This document shows positions 1-7,145 of a stretch of 15,019 nucleotides of DNA, piece after piece. How positions within the stretch are numbered: position 1 is the first letter of the stretch; every line of letters begins with the position of its first letter. The position numbers and the translations under genes are program-made. Under the pieces are notes generated by a model, which was not told where the DNA came from, did no database searches, and saw only the letters and a list, made by a program, of their open reading frames with translations. This DNA is from Acidimicrobiales bacterium (GTDB taxonomy: Bacteria > Actinomycetota > Acidimicrobiia > Acidimicrobiales > Bog-793): NCBI GenBank assembly GCA_030037405.1, contig JASHRK010000411.1, positions 1 through 15,019 on the forward strand, given 5' to 3'.

Positions 1-183
1 CGTTGGGAGGCCGACCCGGTCGGCGCCATCGTCCCGCGGCTTCGGCCTTCTGGCGAGGGAGCAAGCGAGCTGGCACCCGAGGTCATCCTCGAGCGGGTGC
101 GCTCCTATCTCGCCGCTGCCCTGCCGGCGTGGGACCCCTTCGGCGCAGCCGGGCCCTACGTGCGCCAGCTACCGGACGGGTAA
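1..183 (+). CDS. C-terminal end of an unidentified protein (partial)
   Basis: The frame starting at base 1 is open to a TAA at 181-183 and encodes the last 60 residues of a protein whose start lies outside the window. Codons in this frame mostly end in G or C and the composition is protein-like (for example VILERVRSYLAAALPAWDPF). The overlapping +3 frame is arginine/proline-rich and looks like noise. I do not recognise the family from this tail. The gene converges on pspAB, and the two coding ends overlap by 15 bp (169-183), so no separate terminator fits between them. Function unknown; coding status is moderately likely. Confidence 0.6.
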   Translation, partial: RWEADPVGAIVPRLRPSGEGASELAPEVILERVRSYLAAALPAWDPFGAAGPYVRQLPDG

Positions 184-828
184 CCCCCAGAGGGGCATCC
201 ACCTTTCCTTGTCGGGCTCGATCTTCAGGTCCTCGGCGAGCACCTGCTGGAGGCGAAGCTCGCTCTCGAGATCCCGGTGCTCGCCGCCACCTGGCGCCGG
301 GACGAAGGGATAGAAGGCCCCTCGCTTGTAGAGGTAGACCATGTAGGCGAGGGAGAGAGGGGCGGTGGCACCGGTCCCTGTGGCCGCCGCCGGGTCTGGG
401 TGGAAGGCGAAGACCGAGCAGAGCAGCTGGGGACCGTACCCGTTCTCCTGCAGGGTGCTGTTCACGAGGTGGACCTCGTTGACGAGCCCTTGGAAGTCGC
501 CGACCGAGAGCACTGCCCAGTGGTAGCCGTACTGGTCGTCCTTCTGGGCGACGCTAACGGGCGGCGCATCGCCCGCTCCCGGCCGGGACAGTCCGCCCGG
601 ATCCCCGCCCGGCCCGGCGTCGAGACCGAGGAGCTTCGCCGTCTCGGCCGCGGTATCGGCGAACGAGCGTCCGGCGACCGGCTTGTAGCAGACTCCGGCG
701 TTACCGCTCGGGACGAGCGACTCGCTTGCCTGCAAGGTGATCTGGGCGCCCACGAGCCCGAAGAGGGCGTCGAGGTTCGCCTGCACGGGCTTGGTGCGCC
801 CGAGGATCACGTCGAAGAGGCGGGGCAT
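169..828 (-). CDS. pspAB: PspA-associated protein PspAB
   Basis: This 219-residue soluble protein begins MPRLFDVILGRTKPV and matches my memory of PspAB, the actinobacterial protein found next to pspA, pspAA and htpX. It has no signal peptide or membrane segment and no catalytic motif that I can see. A Gly/Pro-rich stretch (about residues 73-90) separates an N-terminal part from a C-terminal part containing YGYHWAVLSVGDFQGLV and a WMPLWGLPVR ending. It is the last gene of the operon, 41 bp after htpX, with only a distant GGAG in front of its ATG. The biochemical role of PspAB is not established; the neighbourhood points to membrane-stress maintenance with PspA. Its 3' end overlaps the convergent gene ending at 183. 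Identity is well supported by the four-gene context; function is inferred. Confidence 0.88.
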   Translation of the reverse strand: MPRLFDVILGRTKPVQANLDALFGLVGAQITLQASESLVPSGNAGVCYKPVAGRSFADTAAETAKLLGLDAGPGGDPGGLSRPGAGDAPPVSVAQKDDQYGYHWAVLSVGDFQGLVNEVHLVNSTLQENGYGPQLLCSVFAFHPDPAAATGTGATAPLSLAYMVYLYKRGAFYPFVPAPGGGEHRDLESELRLQQVLAEDLKIEPDKERWMPLWGLPVR

Positions 829-869
829 CCCGGGTCTCGCTCTCCTGTGCTCTCTGCTCGCCTGTGCTC

Positions 870-1805
870 TCAGGCGCTCTTGCTCATCTGAGCCTCGAGC
901 TTGGCGAGCTGGTCGAGGCGGACCTGCAGGGGAGGGTGGGTCGCGAAGAGAGTCGAGAGGCTCGCTCCCTTGGCAAAGGCGGGGGCGAAGAAGAAGGCGT
1001 TGAAGTGCTCGGCCGACCGGAGGTCGCGAGTCGGGACCCGGCTCATCTCGCCCGACACCTTGACAAGGGCGTTCGCGAGCAGCCGCGGCTGGCCGATGAG
1101 GATGGCGCCGGAGCGGTCGGCGGCGAGCTCCCGGTAGCGGGAGAGCGCCCGGATGAGCATGAAGCTGATGGCGTAGAAGATCGCCGAGACGAGGAGAGCG
1201 GCCATCTCGAAGAGGACTATCTGGCCCGCACCCTGGTTACGGCCCCGCCCTCCCCGTCCGCCCATCCCGCCGAGGAGGTCGCTCCAAAGGAGCATGCGCG
1301 TCATGAAGCCGGCCACGATGCCGAGGAAGCTCGCCACCGTCATGACGGCGACGTCGCGGTGGGCGACGTGGCTCAGCTCGTGGGCGAGCACGGCCTCGAG
1401 CTCCGGCTTGCTCAGCCTGCGGAGGATGCCCGTCGTGACGCACACGACGGCGTGGTTCTGGTTCCGCCCCGTGGCAAAGGCGTTCGGCATGTCGGTGTCG
1501 GCGATGGCCACGCGGGGCTTCGGCATGTTGGCCATGGCACAGAGCCGGTCCACGACGGCGTGGAGCTCGGGCTGCTGCTGCTCGGTGACCACCTTGCCGT
1601 GCATAGCGAAGAGGGCGATCTTGTCGGAGCTGTAGTACTGGATGATCAAGAGCGCGAGCGGGATGATGATGATGATCGAGAGGCTCTTCACGAAGATCGC
1701 CAGCGCGGCGACGAGGATGGCGTAGAAGAGACCGAGCAGGAACACGGTCGTGAGCATGCGGGCCGTCAGGCCGCGGTCCACTGGGAAGCGGGACTTCGTC
1801 GACAT
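870..1805 (-). CDS. htpX: Zinc metalloprotease HtpX (M48 family)
   Basis: This 311-residue membrane-bound zinc endopeptidase belongs to family M48B, whose members degrade misfolded membrane proteins. Two hydrophobic segments lie near the N terminus (about residues 18-38 and 43-56). They are followed by the cytoplasmic protease domain with the zinc motif HELSH (H142, E143, H146) and the third ligand E226 in RELAAD. Two more hydrophobic stretches (about 153-173 and 196-220) flank a Gly/Arg-rich loop (178-190). The start is ATG at 1805, 3 bp after the pspAA stop, with an AAGGAG Shine-Dalgarno (1815-1820) lying inside the end of pspAA, so the two genes are probably co-translated. HtpX beside PspA fits a shared envelope-stress role. 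All catalytic residues are present. Confidence 0.96.
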   Translation of the reverse strand: MSTKSRFPVDRGLTARMLTTVFLLGLFYAILVAALAIFVKSLSIIIIIPLALLIIQYYSSDKIALFAMHGKVVTEQQQPELHAVVDRLCAMANMPKPRVAIADTDMPNAFATGRNQNHAVVCVTTGILRRLSKPELEAVLAHELSHVAHRDVAVMTVASFLGIVAGFMTRMLLWSDLLGGMGGRGGRGRNQGAGQIVLFEMAALLVSAIFYAISFMLIRALSRYRELAADRSGAILIGQPRLLANALVKVSGEMSRVPTRDLRSAEHFNAFFFAPAFAKGASLSTLFATHPPLQVRLDQLAKLEAQMSKSA

Positions 1806-1808
1806 CTC

Positions 1809-2099
1809 TCAGACTCCTTCGGGCGCTTCCTCGAGCGGCTCGGATGAAAGCAGCTCCTTCAGCTCCTCGAGCGTCACGCCCTCGTGGGGCAGGGTCAGGT
1901 CGGAGGGCACGATCGTGGAGGCGTCGACGGGCGAGCCCTCCTGGCGGACGCTCGACAGGAGCTCCTCGAGGCAGCTCGCGAAACCGCTCTCGTCGCCTGC
2001 CTCTATGGCGGTGTTGAGCTTGGCGTCCAACGCCTCGAGCTTGGCGAGGGAAGCTTCGGGAACGTCGTACTGACCCTCGTCGAGGATCCGGATGATCAT
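1809..2099 (-). CDS. pspAA: PspA-associated protein PspAA
   Basis: This small 96-residue acidic protein starts MIIRILDEGQYDVP, a typical opening for PspAA, the partner encoded directly after pspA in many actinomycetes. The central part (about residues 15-53) is helical and rich in Ala, Leu and Glu. The C-terminal part is also acidic (EELKELLSSEPLEEAPEGV). There is no signal peptide, membrane segment or catalytic motif. Its ATG (2097-2099) overlaps the pspA TGA (2096-2098) in an ATGA arrangement, and I see no Shine-Dalgarno in front of it, so translation probably depends on ribosomes finishing pspA. That coupling would fix the PspAA:PspA ratio. The molecular role is not known; a partner or modulator of PspA is a reasonable inference. 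Confidence 0.9.
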   Translation of the reverse strand: MIIRILDEGQYDVPEASLAKLEALDAKLNTAIEAGDESGFASCLEELLSSVRQEGSPVDASTIVPSDLTLPHEGVTLEELKELLSSEPLEEAPEGV

Positions 2100-3070
2100 G
2101 ACTGCCCGCTGTCGCCGAGCGTGAACAAGCTGTCGTCTCCCTCTGCCGGCGACGACCCCGTTCCCGGTGCCGGGCTGGCCGGGGCGGCTGCCGGGCTGGC
2201 CGGGGCGGCTGCTGCCGTGCTCGTGTCCGTCTCGTCGGGAGCGCTCACCTCTTCGGCGTCTGTGACGTCTGCCGTGTCGGCCTCCTCGAGCGCGTCCGTG
2301 GCACCGGCCGGCCCGCCGTTGCTGCTCGCGGCCGGAGTCGATCCGCCTGTCGGGAGGGCGGCGCCAGGCGCCGCCGAGGGGAGCTCGCCTTTGAGCTGGG
2401 CGAGCTCCAGCTCCACCTGGCCCTGCTGGCTCGTCTTGTCGAGCTCGGCTTGGAGCGGGTCGCTCGAGCCGGTGAGATCGGTCAACGCCCCTGATTGCAG
2501 GAGCTCGTCGACGGCGCCTGCCCGGGCCTGCATGTTGGCGATCTTGTCCTGCGCCCGCTGCATGGCAAGGCCCGTGTCGCTCATCGACTCCGAGATGCCG
2601 GAGACTGCTTCCCCGATCTTCGTCTGGGCCTGGGCCGCCGTGTAGGAGGCCTTGAGGGTCTCCTTCTGGGTGCGGAAGGATTCGACCCGGGCCTGCAGAG
2701 CCTCGGTCGTGGCGATCAGCTTCTGCTCCTGCTGGACGAGCTGGTCATGCTGGACCTTCAGGGAGTCGAGCTGGGTCGCGATCCCGGAGCGGCGCGTGAG
2801 AGCCTCGCGTGCCAGGTCCTCGCGGTTCTGGGCGATGGCCTGGCGGGCCTGGTCCTGAAGCTTCGCCGCCGCCTGCTGGAGCTGTTGTGCCTGCAGCTCC
2901 AGCCGCTTGCGTGCCGTCGCCACGTCGGCGACTCCCTTGCGGACCTGCTGCAGCTGCTCGAGCTGCTTCTCGTAGGAGAGGTCGAGCGTGTCGCGCGGGT
3001 CCTCGGCGCGGTCAAGGGCCTTGTTCGCCTTGGCCTGCACGATGGACGTCAGGCGCTTCATCACTCCCAT
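2096..3070 (-). CDS. pspA: PspA/IM30 (Vipp1) family membrane-stress protein
   Basis: This ESCRT-III-like peripheral membrane protein supports the cytoplasmic membrane under stress. It has an N-terminal amphipathic helix (MGVMKRLTSIVQAKANKALD) and the family's AEDP turn, followed by a long coiled coil to about residue 215 with many Gln, Glu and Ala heptads. The remaining 100 or so residues form a low-complexity acidic Ala/Pro/Ser/Thr tail absent from the 222-residue E. coli PspA. This tail contains a 21-bp tandem duplication (2169-2210). I chose ATG 3070 because AAAGG lies 7 bp upstream; a GTG at 3076 would add two residues. It is the first gene of the pspA-pspAA-htpX-pspAB operon. No pspF or pspBC is present, as expected for this lineage. 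Confidence 0.95.
   Translation of the reverse strand: MGVMKRLTSIVQAKANKALDRAEDPRDTLDLSYEKQLEQLQQVRKGVADVATARKRLELQAQQLQQAAAKLQDQARQAIAQNREDLAREALTRRSGIATQLDSLKVQHDQLVQQEQKLIATTEALQARVESFRTQKETLKASYTAAQAQTKIGEAVSGISESMSDTGLAMQRAQDKIANMQARAGAVDELLQSGALTDLTGSSDPLQAELDKTSQQGQVELELAQLKGELPSAAPGAALPTGGSTPAASSNGGPAGATDALEEADTADVTDAEEVSAPDETDTSTAAAAPASPAAAPASPAPGTGSSPAEGDDSLFTLGDSGQS
2169..2210. repeat. Exact 21-bp tandem duplication in the pspA tail
   Basis: Two identical 21-bp units lie head to tail at 2169-2189 and 2190-2210. Read on the - strand in the pspA frame, they encode an in-frame repeat of a 7-residue Ala/Pro/Ser unit (APASPAA register), so copy number can change without a frameshift. 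This is typical slippage in a GC-rich low-complexity linker. Confidence 0.9.
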
Positions 3071-3214
3071 GGGCACACCTTTCTCGGCGACTTGAGCAGA
3101 GTTCCCCGCTCGCCAGTCACGTTCACTCGTGCAGTCGGTCGTTCCGTCGTCTCGCCATTCAGTCTACGTCCCGCGCGCCTCGGTCACCTCGCGAGAGACG
3201 CTCCATCGGGCAAG

Positions 3215-3227
3215 TAGCGTCGTTCCC
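3215..3227 (+). promoter_or_regulatory. Putative -10 box for leaderless mca transcript
   Basis: TAGCGT at 3215-3220 fits the actinobacterial TANNNT -10 pattern and is followed by only 7 bp before the mca ATG at 3228. No Shine-Dalgarno sequence lies upstream of that ATG. This spacing would place the transcription start at or next to the ATG, giving a leaderless mRNA. No convincing -35 box was found, so the call rests on the -10 match, the spacing and the missing ribosome site. Confidence 0.45.
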
Positions 3228-4097
3228 ATGAAAGATCGTCTCTGCCTGCTGACGGTGCACGCCCACCCTGACGACGAGGCCTCGAAGGGTGCCGGGACCG
3301 TCGCCAAGTACCACGCCGCCGGGGTGAGGACCGTGCTCGTGACGTGCACCGGCGGGGAGGAGGGAGACATCCTCAACCCGGCGATGGACACCCCGGAGGT
3401 CCGTGCGGACATCGCGGCGGTCCGGGCGAGAGAGCTCGCTGCCGCGGCCTCGATCATCGGCTACGACGAGGTCGAGCTTCTCGGGTACCGTGACTCGGGG
3501 ATGCCCGGGACAGAGGCGAATTCGCGCCCCGACTCCTTCGCGGCCGCCCCGCTCGAGGAGGCGACGGGAAAGCTCGTCGAGATAATCCGGCGGGTGCGAC
3601 CCCATGTCATCGTCGCCTATGGAGACGATCACAGCCGCTATCCCCACCCCGACCACATCCGAGCTCACGAGATAGCCCGTGACGCGTTCGAGGCCGCCGG
3701 CGACGGGTCGCGTTTCTTGGAGGCGGGAGAGGCCTTCTGGCCGCTCAAGCTCTATTACACGCTCTGGTCGCGCCAGCGGGTCGTCGAGATGCACGAGAAG
3801 TTCCGTGAGCTCGGCATGGAGTCGCCCTTCAACGAGGATTGGTTCGAGGGAGACGACGAGCCCGAGCCGATAACCACGACGATCGACGTGAGCGACTTTG
3901 CCGACGTGCGCCGGGAGGCACTCCTCGTCCATGCCACGCAGATCGATCCCACGTCGAAGTTCTGGTTCGGCCTCCCCCCCGAGGTGGCGCGGGAGATCTA
4001 CCCCTTCGAGGACTATCAGCTCGCCCGCAGCCGGGTGGAGAGCGAGATTCCCGAGTCGGATCTCTTTGCCGGGGTCGGCCTCGAGGTGAGGACCTGA
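3228..4097 (+). CDS. mca: Mycothiol S-conjugate amidase (Mca)
   Basis: This 289-residue zinc amidase of the MshB/Mca (LmbE-like) family cleaves mycothiol S-conjugates to a mercapturic acid and glucosaminyl-inositol, detoxifying electrophiles in the cytoplasm. The metal site is visible: AHPDDE (H13, D15, D16) near the N terminus and YPHPDH (H143) in the middle. The segment TGGEEGDILNPAMD and the Lys after the zinc motif (DDEASKG) are Mca-like rather than MshB-like, and the length matches Mca (about 290). The frame stays open upstream to 3129, but those 33 residues do not resemble the family, so ATG 3228 is preferred even though it lacks a Shine-Dalgarno; it is probably leaderless. It is divergent from pspA with 157 bp between the starts. 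MshB, a close relative, is the main alternative. Confidence 0.93.
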   Translation: MKDRLCLLTVHAHPDDEASKGAGTVAKYHAAGVRTVLVTCTGGEEGDILNPAMDTPEVRADIAAVRARELAAAASIIGYDEVELLGYRDSGMPGTEANSRPDSFAAAPLEEATGKLVEIIRRVRPHVIVAYGDDHSRYPHPDHIRAHEIARDAFEAAGDGSRFLEAGEAFWPLKLYYTLWSRQRVVEMHEKFRELGMESPFNEDWFEGDDEPEPITTTIDVSDFADVRREALLVHATQIDPTSKFWFGLPPEVAREIYPFEDYQLARSRVESEIPESDLFAGVGLEVRT

Positions 4098-4212
4098 GCG
4101 AACGAGCCCGAGCGGCGGCGCGCTTATGCTGGCTCCGACGTCACCGGGCCGCCCGCAGAGGTCTCGGTTGACCGGCACGTGGATGCCACGGCTCTAGCCC
4201 AAGGAGGACGAG

Positions 4213-4599
4213 ATGGCGAAGTGGCTCACGCAAGAGTGGCTTGACGAGGGGCGCCAGCTAGCCGAGAGTCAACCGGAGCGCCCGGGCGCCACGGCGCGGA
4301 TGCAATACGTGATCACAGGCGCGCCGGACGGCGACGTCAAGTACTACTGGGTGCTCGAGAACGGCAAGCTTCTAGAGTCGAAGCTCGGCGAGGACGACGC
4401 CGCCGAGGTGACGCTCACCCAGAACTACGAGGACGCCATGCGCATCCAAAAGGGCGAGCTCGACGCCAATGCCGCCTTCATGCAGGGCCGGATCAAGGTC
4501 ACGGGCAACATGGCCAAGCTCATGTCGCTTCTTCCGATCACGAATTCCCCCGAGTACAAGGCGCTCCAGGTCGAGATCCTCGCCAAGACCGAGTTCTGA
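4213..4599 (+). CDS. SCP2 sterol-carrier-like protein
   Basis: This 128-residue soluble protein has the SCP2 fold pattern. An N-terminal helix (WLTQEWLDEGRQLAE) is followed by strands (YVITGAPDGDVKYYWVLENGKL), the acidic VTLTQNYEDAMRIQKGELDANAAFMQGRIKVTGNMAKLMSL core typical of the family (residues about 75-116), and a C-terminal helix. Such domains bind lipids or fatty acyl ligands; the ligand here cannot be read from sequence. A perfect AAGGAGG at 4201-4207 sits 5 bp before the ATG and decides the start. The 115-bp gap after mca contains a possible -10 (TATGCT, 4125-4130) without a good -35, so it may have its own promoter or be read from mca. It converges with the FAD oxidoreductase gene, 23 bp away. 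Confidence 0.88.
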   Translation: MAKWLTQEWLDEGRQLAESQPERPGATARMQYVITGAPDGDVKYYWVLENGKLLESKLGEDDAAEVTLTQNYEDAMRIQKGELDANAAFMQGRIKVTGNMAKLMSLLPITNSPEYKALQVEILAKTEF

Positions 4600-4614
4600 T
4601 CACGGCGGTCCTAC

Positions 4615-4643
4615 GGGCGGCCCTACAGAGAACGGCCACGCCC
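4615..4643. terminator. Possible bidirectional hairpin between convergent genes
   Basis: GGGCGGCC (4615-4622) can pair with GGCCACGCCC (4634-4643), giving a GC stem with a 2-nt bulge and an 11-nt loop. It lies just after the SCP2 gene stop and over the last codons of the convergent oxidoreductase gene, where a shared terminator would be expected. No U-tract follows on either strand, so this is tentative. Confidence 0.3.
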
Positions 4644-6245
4644 GGCGCGCAGACGCCGCCTCCAGTCGCTGAGGATGACACGGGCGGCGTTGTAACCGGG
4701 GATTCCGGAGACGCCGCCGCCCGGATGAGCTGAAGCGCTCGCGATGTATAGCGCAGGCACTGGGCTGCGGTAGTTCGCATAATGGGCGGCCGGACGGCGC
4801 AGGAATAACTGATCCAGGGTGATCTCTCCATGATGGGGATTGCCGCCGGGGAGGCTGAGGATATCCTCGAAGTCAGAGGGCGCCAGAATCTGCTCGTGGA
4901 TAATCGAAGCTTCAAAGCCTGGTGCGTACCCCGCGAGAGTCTCGCGCACGCGCTCGAAGATGAGCCCGTGCTTGCCTTCCCATGTGCCCTCCAGAGGCTT
5001 AAAGGGGACATGGCCGCCATATATATCTAAAAGATGTCGTCCTGGTGGAGTCAAGGTCGGGTCGACGACGCTTGGAGTCAAGACGGTAAGGTAGGGGCGC
5101 CGCGCAATCATATTCCGCCTAACATCATCGTAAGCAGTCTCCATATAATCGGTGCTGGGAGCGATTCTGACTTGCGCGGGATAGCCGAACTCGAGATCGG
5201 CAAAGTTGAAGTCCCTGTACCTAGGCAAGTTCTCAATCGCAAGATGAACCTTGAAGGCGGTCGAGGTCGCGTGGAAATTACGTATGTCTCGGACGAACTC
5301 GTCCGGTAGCACCTCGGGATCGAGGAGTTGCAGGAAGGTGCGCCGGGCGTCGGCGTTTGCCACCACGACCTTGGCGGTGATCTCCTCTCCTGAGGTCAGA
5401 AGGACGCCGCTTGCCCGACCGCCCCTGACGACAACGGACCCGACTTCCGCGTTCGTCCGCACCTCCATGCCGAAGCGCTCGCCAGACAGGACGAGGGCGT
5501 CGGCAATCCTGCCCATTCCGCCGCGAACAAGACCTGTGCCGCCGGCAGTCGTGTTGTTGTCACGCAGGTACGAACGTAGGAGGAGGTAGGCAGTGCCAGG
5601 CGCCCTGATGCTCGTGGTCTGTCCGGCTGCTCCGGCCGGGTAGTAGCCGAGGGCGATCTTGACGACGTCTGATTCGAACCAGCGGCTCAGGTAGTCGAAC
5701 GCGCTCTGCGTCATCACGTCGTAGAGGTCGTAGAAGCCTGTCGTCAAGTCCCTGAAACGCCAGGCGAAACGCAAGAGGTCTCTCCGATCGGACAGGCGCC
5801 GCGACGCAGGATCTGGAGGGATCTGCCACATGAGCCTTCGCATGACACGGGCGAGCCGCTGCAGCTGTGCAACGTAGGCGGGGTAAGCCTCGGCATCCTT
5901 CACGGAGAACCTCGCGAATTCGGCGCACAGGCGTCTCGTGTCCGGCCAGAGGACGACATAACGCCCGTCGTCGAGGAGTTGGATCTCGGGTGGCAGAGGC
6001 AGCACCTCGAAGCCAAACCGTTGGAGCTCAAGATCGACGATCACCTTCGGCTGAAACAACCCCATCACGTGCGCCGCTGTGTTCACCCTGTATCCCGGCC
6101 ACGTCTCCTCGGTGACGGAGGCGCCCCCGACGAGCGGCCGTCGCTCCAAGACGCACACAGAGAGCCCTGCCTTTGCCAGGTAGGCACCGCAGACGAGACC
6201 ATTGTGACCGCCGCCGATAATGGCGGCGTCGTAGGACCGGGTCAT
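4623..6245 (-). CDS. FAD-dependent oxidoreductase, phytoene-desaturase/PYROXD2-like
   Basis: This 540-residue flavoprotein starts with a Rossmann FAD-binding segment: YDAAIIGGGHNGLVCGAYLA (GGGHNG at 11-16) and the ribose-binding acid in VCVLERR (E34). It ends with the closing FAD motif HPGGGVSGIPGYNAA, characteristic of the phytoene desaturase/retinol saturase/PYROXD2 group. Substrate is unknown; family members desaturate or oxidise hydrophobic or amine-containing molecules. The open frame extends 49 residues upstream into the sulfurtransferase gene, but that extension is Arg/Pro-rich and unlike the family, so ATG 6245 is chosen (26 bp after the upstream stop, weak ribosome site). It is the last gene of the six-gene operon. 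Codons at about 5020-5280 include TTA, ATA and AGG, more AT-rich than the pspA operon, suggesting different ancestry. Confidence 0.9.
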   Translation of the reverse strand: MTRSYDAAIIGGGHNGLVCGAYLAKAGLSVCVLERRPLVGGASVTEETWPGYRVNTAAHVMGLFQPKVIVDLELQRFGFEVLPLPPEIQLLDDGRYVVLWPDTRRLCAEFARFSVKDAEAYPAYVAQLQRLARVMRRLMWQIPPDPASRRLSDRRDLLRFAWRFRDLTTGFYDLYDVMTQSAFDYLSRWFESDVVKIALGYYPAGAAGQTTSIRAPGTAYLLLRSYLRDNNTTAGGTGLVRGGMGRIADALVLSGERFGMEVRTNAEVGSVVVRGGRASGVLLTSGEEITAKVVVANADARRTFLQLLDPEVLPDEFVRDIRNFHATSTAFKVHLAIENLPRYRDFNFADLEFGYPAQVRIAPSTDYMETAYDDVRRNMIARRPYLTVLTPSVVDPTLTPPGRHLLDIYGGHVPFKPLEGTWEGKHGLIFERVRETLAGYAPGFEASIIHEQILAPSDFEDILSLPGGNPHHGEITLDQLFLRRPAAHYANYRSPVPALYIASASAHPGGGVSGIPGYNAARVILSDWRRRLRAGRGRSL

Positions 6246-6271
6246 CGCTGCGATGAGGCGAGCCCCTGGAT

Positions 6272-7105
6272 CTAGGGCTCCGGTCCCGTGGCTACGGGGG
6301 CATCGCTTCGGCGGGACCAGTCGCTCCAGGAGCCTACGTACAGCTTCGCGTCGACGAAGCCGGCGAGCTCGAGGCCGAGGAGGAGGTGACAAGCCTGGAC
6401 GCCCGAGCCGCAGTAAGCGACTATCTCTCTCGCATCGCCTGCTCCGAGATCACCGTAGAGGGCCTGCAGCTCCGGGACCGACCGAAAGCGTCCGCTCGCC
6501 CCGATGTTCACCTCGTGCCATGGGGCGCTGCGAGCGCCTGGTATGTGACCGGCGCGAGGATCTTGATGAGCGACTTCGCCCCGGTACCGGTCAGGCGACC
6601 TGGCGTCCAGCAGGAGAACGTCGGAGCGGAGCTGCCGGACCTGATCGTAGGTCCTCGTCCAGTCGGTCCGGGGCGGGAGAGCTGTGAAGTCACCCTCCGG
6701 TTTGGGAAGGGACGCTCCCTCTTCGAGCGGACCGGTCCAGGCCTGCAGCCCACCGTCCAGCACGGCCACGTCTTTTCGTCCAAAATAACGGAAGAGCCAG
6801 CGCAGCCGAGGAGAAGGAAACGTGTCGTCGTAGACGACGACACGGTCTGTCGCGTTGATGCCGAGTTGGCGCATACGCGACTCGAACTCTCGTGCCGTCG
6901 GCAGTGGATGCCGGCCGGGCCCGCTGCTTCCGGTGAGATCCCGCTCGATATCCGCGTAGATGGCCCCTGGGATGTGGCCGTGCTCGAATCCCTCCTCGTT
7001 CGAGCGCCCGTCCAGGTAGTAGCGCGTGTCGACGACCTGGAGCCCATCTTCGCCCAGGTGTGCTGAGAGCCACTCGCCCGACACGAGCGGGCCGAACTCA
7101 CCCAT
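6272..7105 (-). CDS. sseA: 3-mercaptopyruvate/thiosulfate sulfurtransferase (tandem rhodanese)
   Basis: This protein has two rhodanese domains, an inactive N-terminal one (about residues 1-125) and a catalytic C-terminal one (about 150-277). Numbering from ATG 7105, the persulfide-forming cysteine is C232 in the loop CGSGVQ. CGSGV is the mercaptopyruvate-type loop, whereas thiosulfate enzymes carry CRKGV. The HIPGA motif occurs in both halves, as usual. The likely reaction is transfer of sulfur from 3-mercaptopyruvate to a thiol acceptor. ATG 7105 has GGAG 5 bp upstream; a GTG one codon earlier is also possible. It lies 40 bp after the binding-protein gene and 26 bp before the FAD oxidoreductase, so it belongs to the operon and supplies a sulfur-chemistry element. 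Gln in the sixth loop position is less common than Thr or Ser. Confidence 0.92.
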   Translation of the reverse strand: MGEFGPLVSGEWLSAHLGEDGLQVVDTRYYLDGRSNEEGFEHGHIPGAIYADIERDLTGSSGPGRHPLPTAREFESRMRQLGINATDRVVVYDDTFPSPRLRWLFRYFGRKDVAVLDGGLQAWTGPLEEGASLPKPEGDFTALPPRTDWTRTYDQVRQLRSDVLLLDARSPDRYRGEVAHQDPRAGHIPGARSAPWHEVNIGASGRFRSVPELQALYGDLGAGDAREIVAYCGSGVQACHLLLGLELAGFVDAKLYVGSWSDWSRRSDAPVATGPEP

Positions 7106-7145
7106 CACAGCTCCGGTCGCAGGACGACTCCGCTGCCGACGAGGC

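Noticed and set aside
3..482. Long + strand open frame at the left edge (159 codons)
   Set aside because: Arginine/proline-rich shadow frame over the true frame-1 tail and over pspAB on the other strand; composition is not protein-like.
864..1847. 327-codon + strand open frame opposite htpX
   Set aside because: It mirrors htpX exactly, is full of His/Glu/Arg/Asp repeats typical of antisense frames in GC-rich DNA, and the opposite strand has a complete HEXXH protease.
3077..3227. Possible ECF-sigma promoter (GGAAC motifs) or TAGACT -10 for the psp operon
   Set aside because: GGAAC occurs on the - strand but no matching -10 (GTT-type) lies at the right spacing, and TAGACT has only a 15-bp spacer to a weak -35; not strong enough to annotate.
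3159..4178. 339-codon - strand open frame opposite mca
   Set aside because: Antisense shadow of a clear Mca protein with all zinc ligands; no family pattern of its own.
6246..6392. 49-residue N-terminal extension of the FAD oxidoreductase
   Set aside because: Arg/Pro-rich, overlaps the end of the sulfurtransferase gene, and the FAD motif begins right after the internal ATG at 6245.
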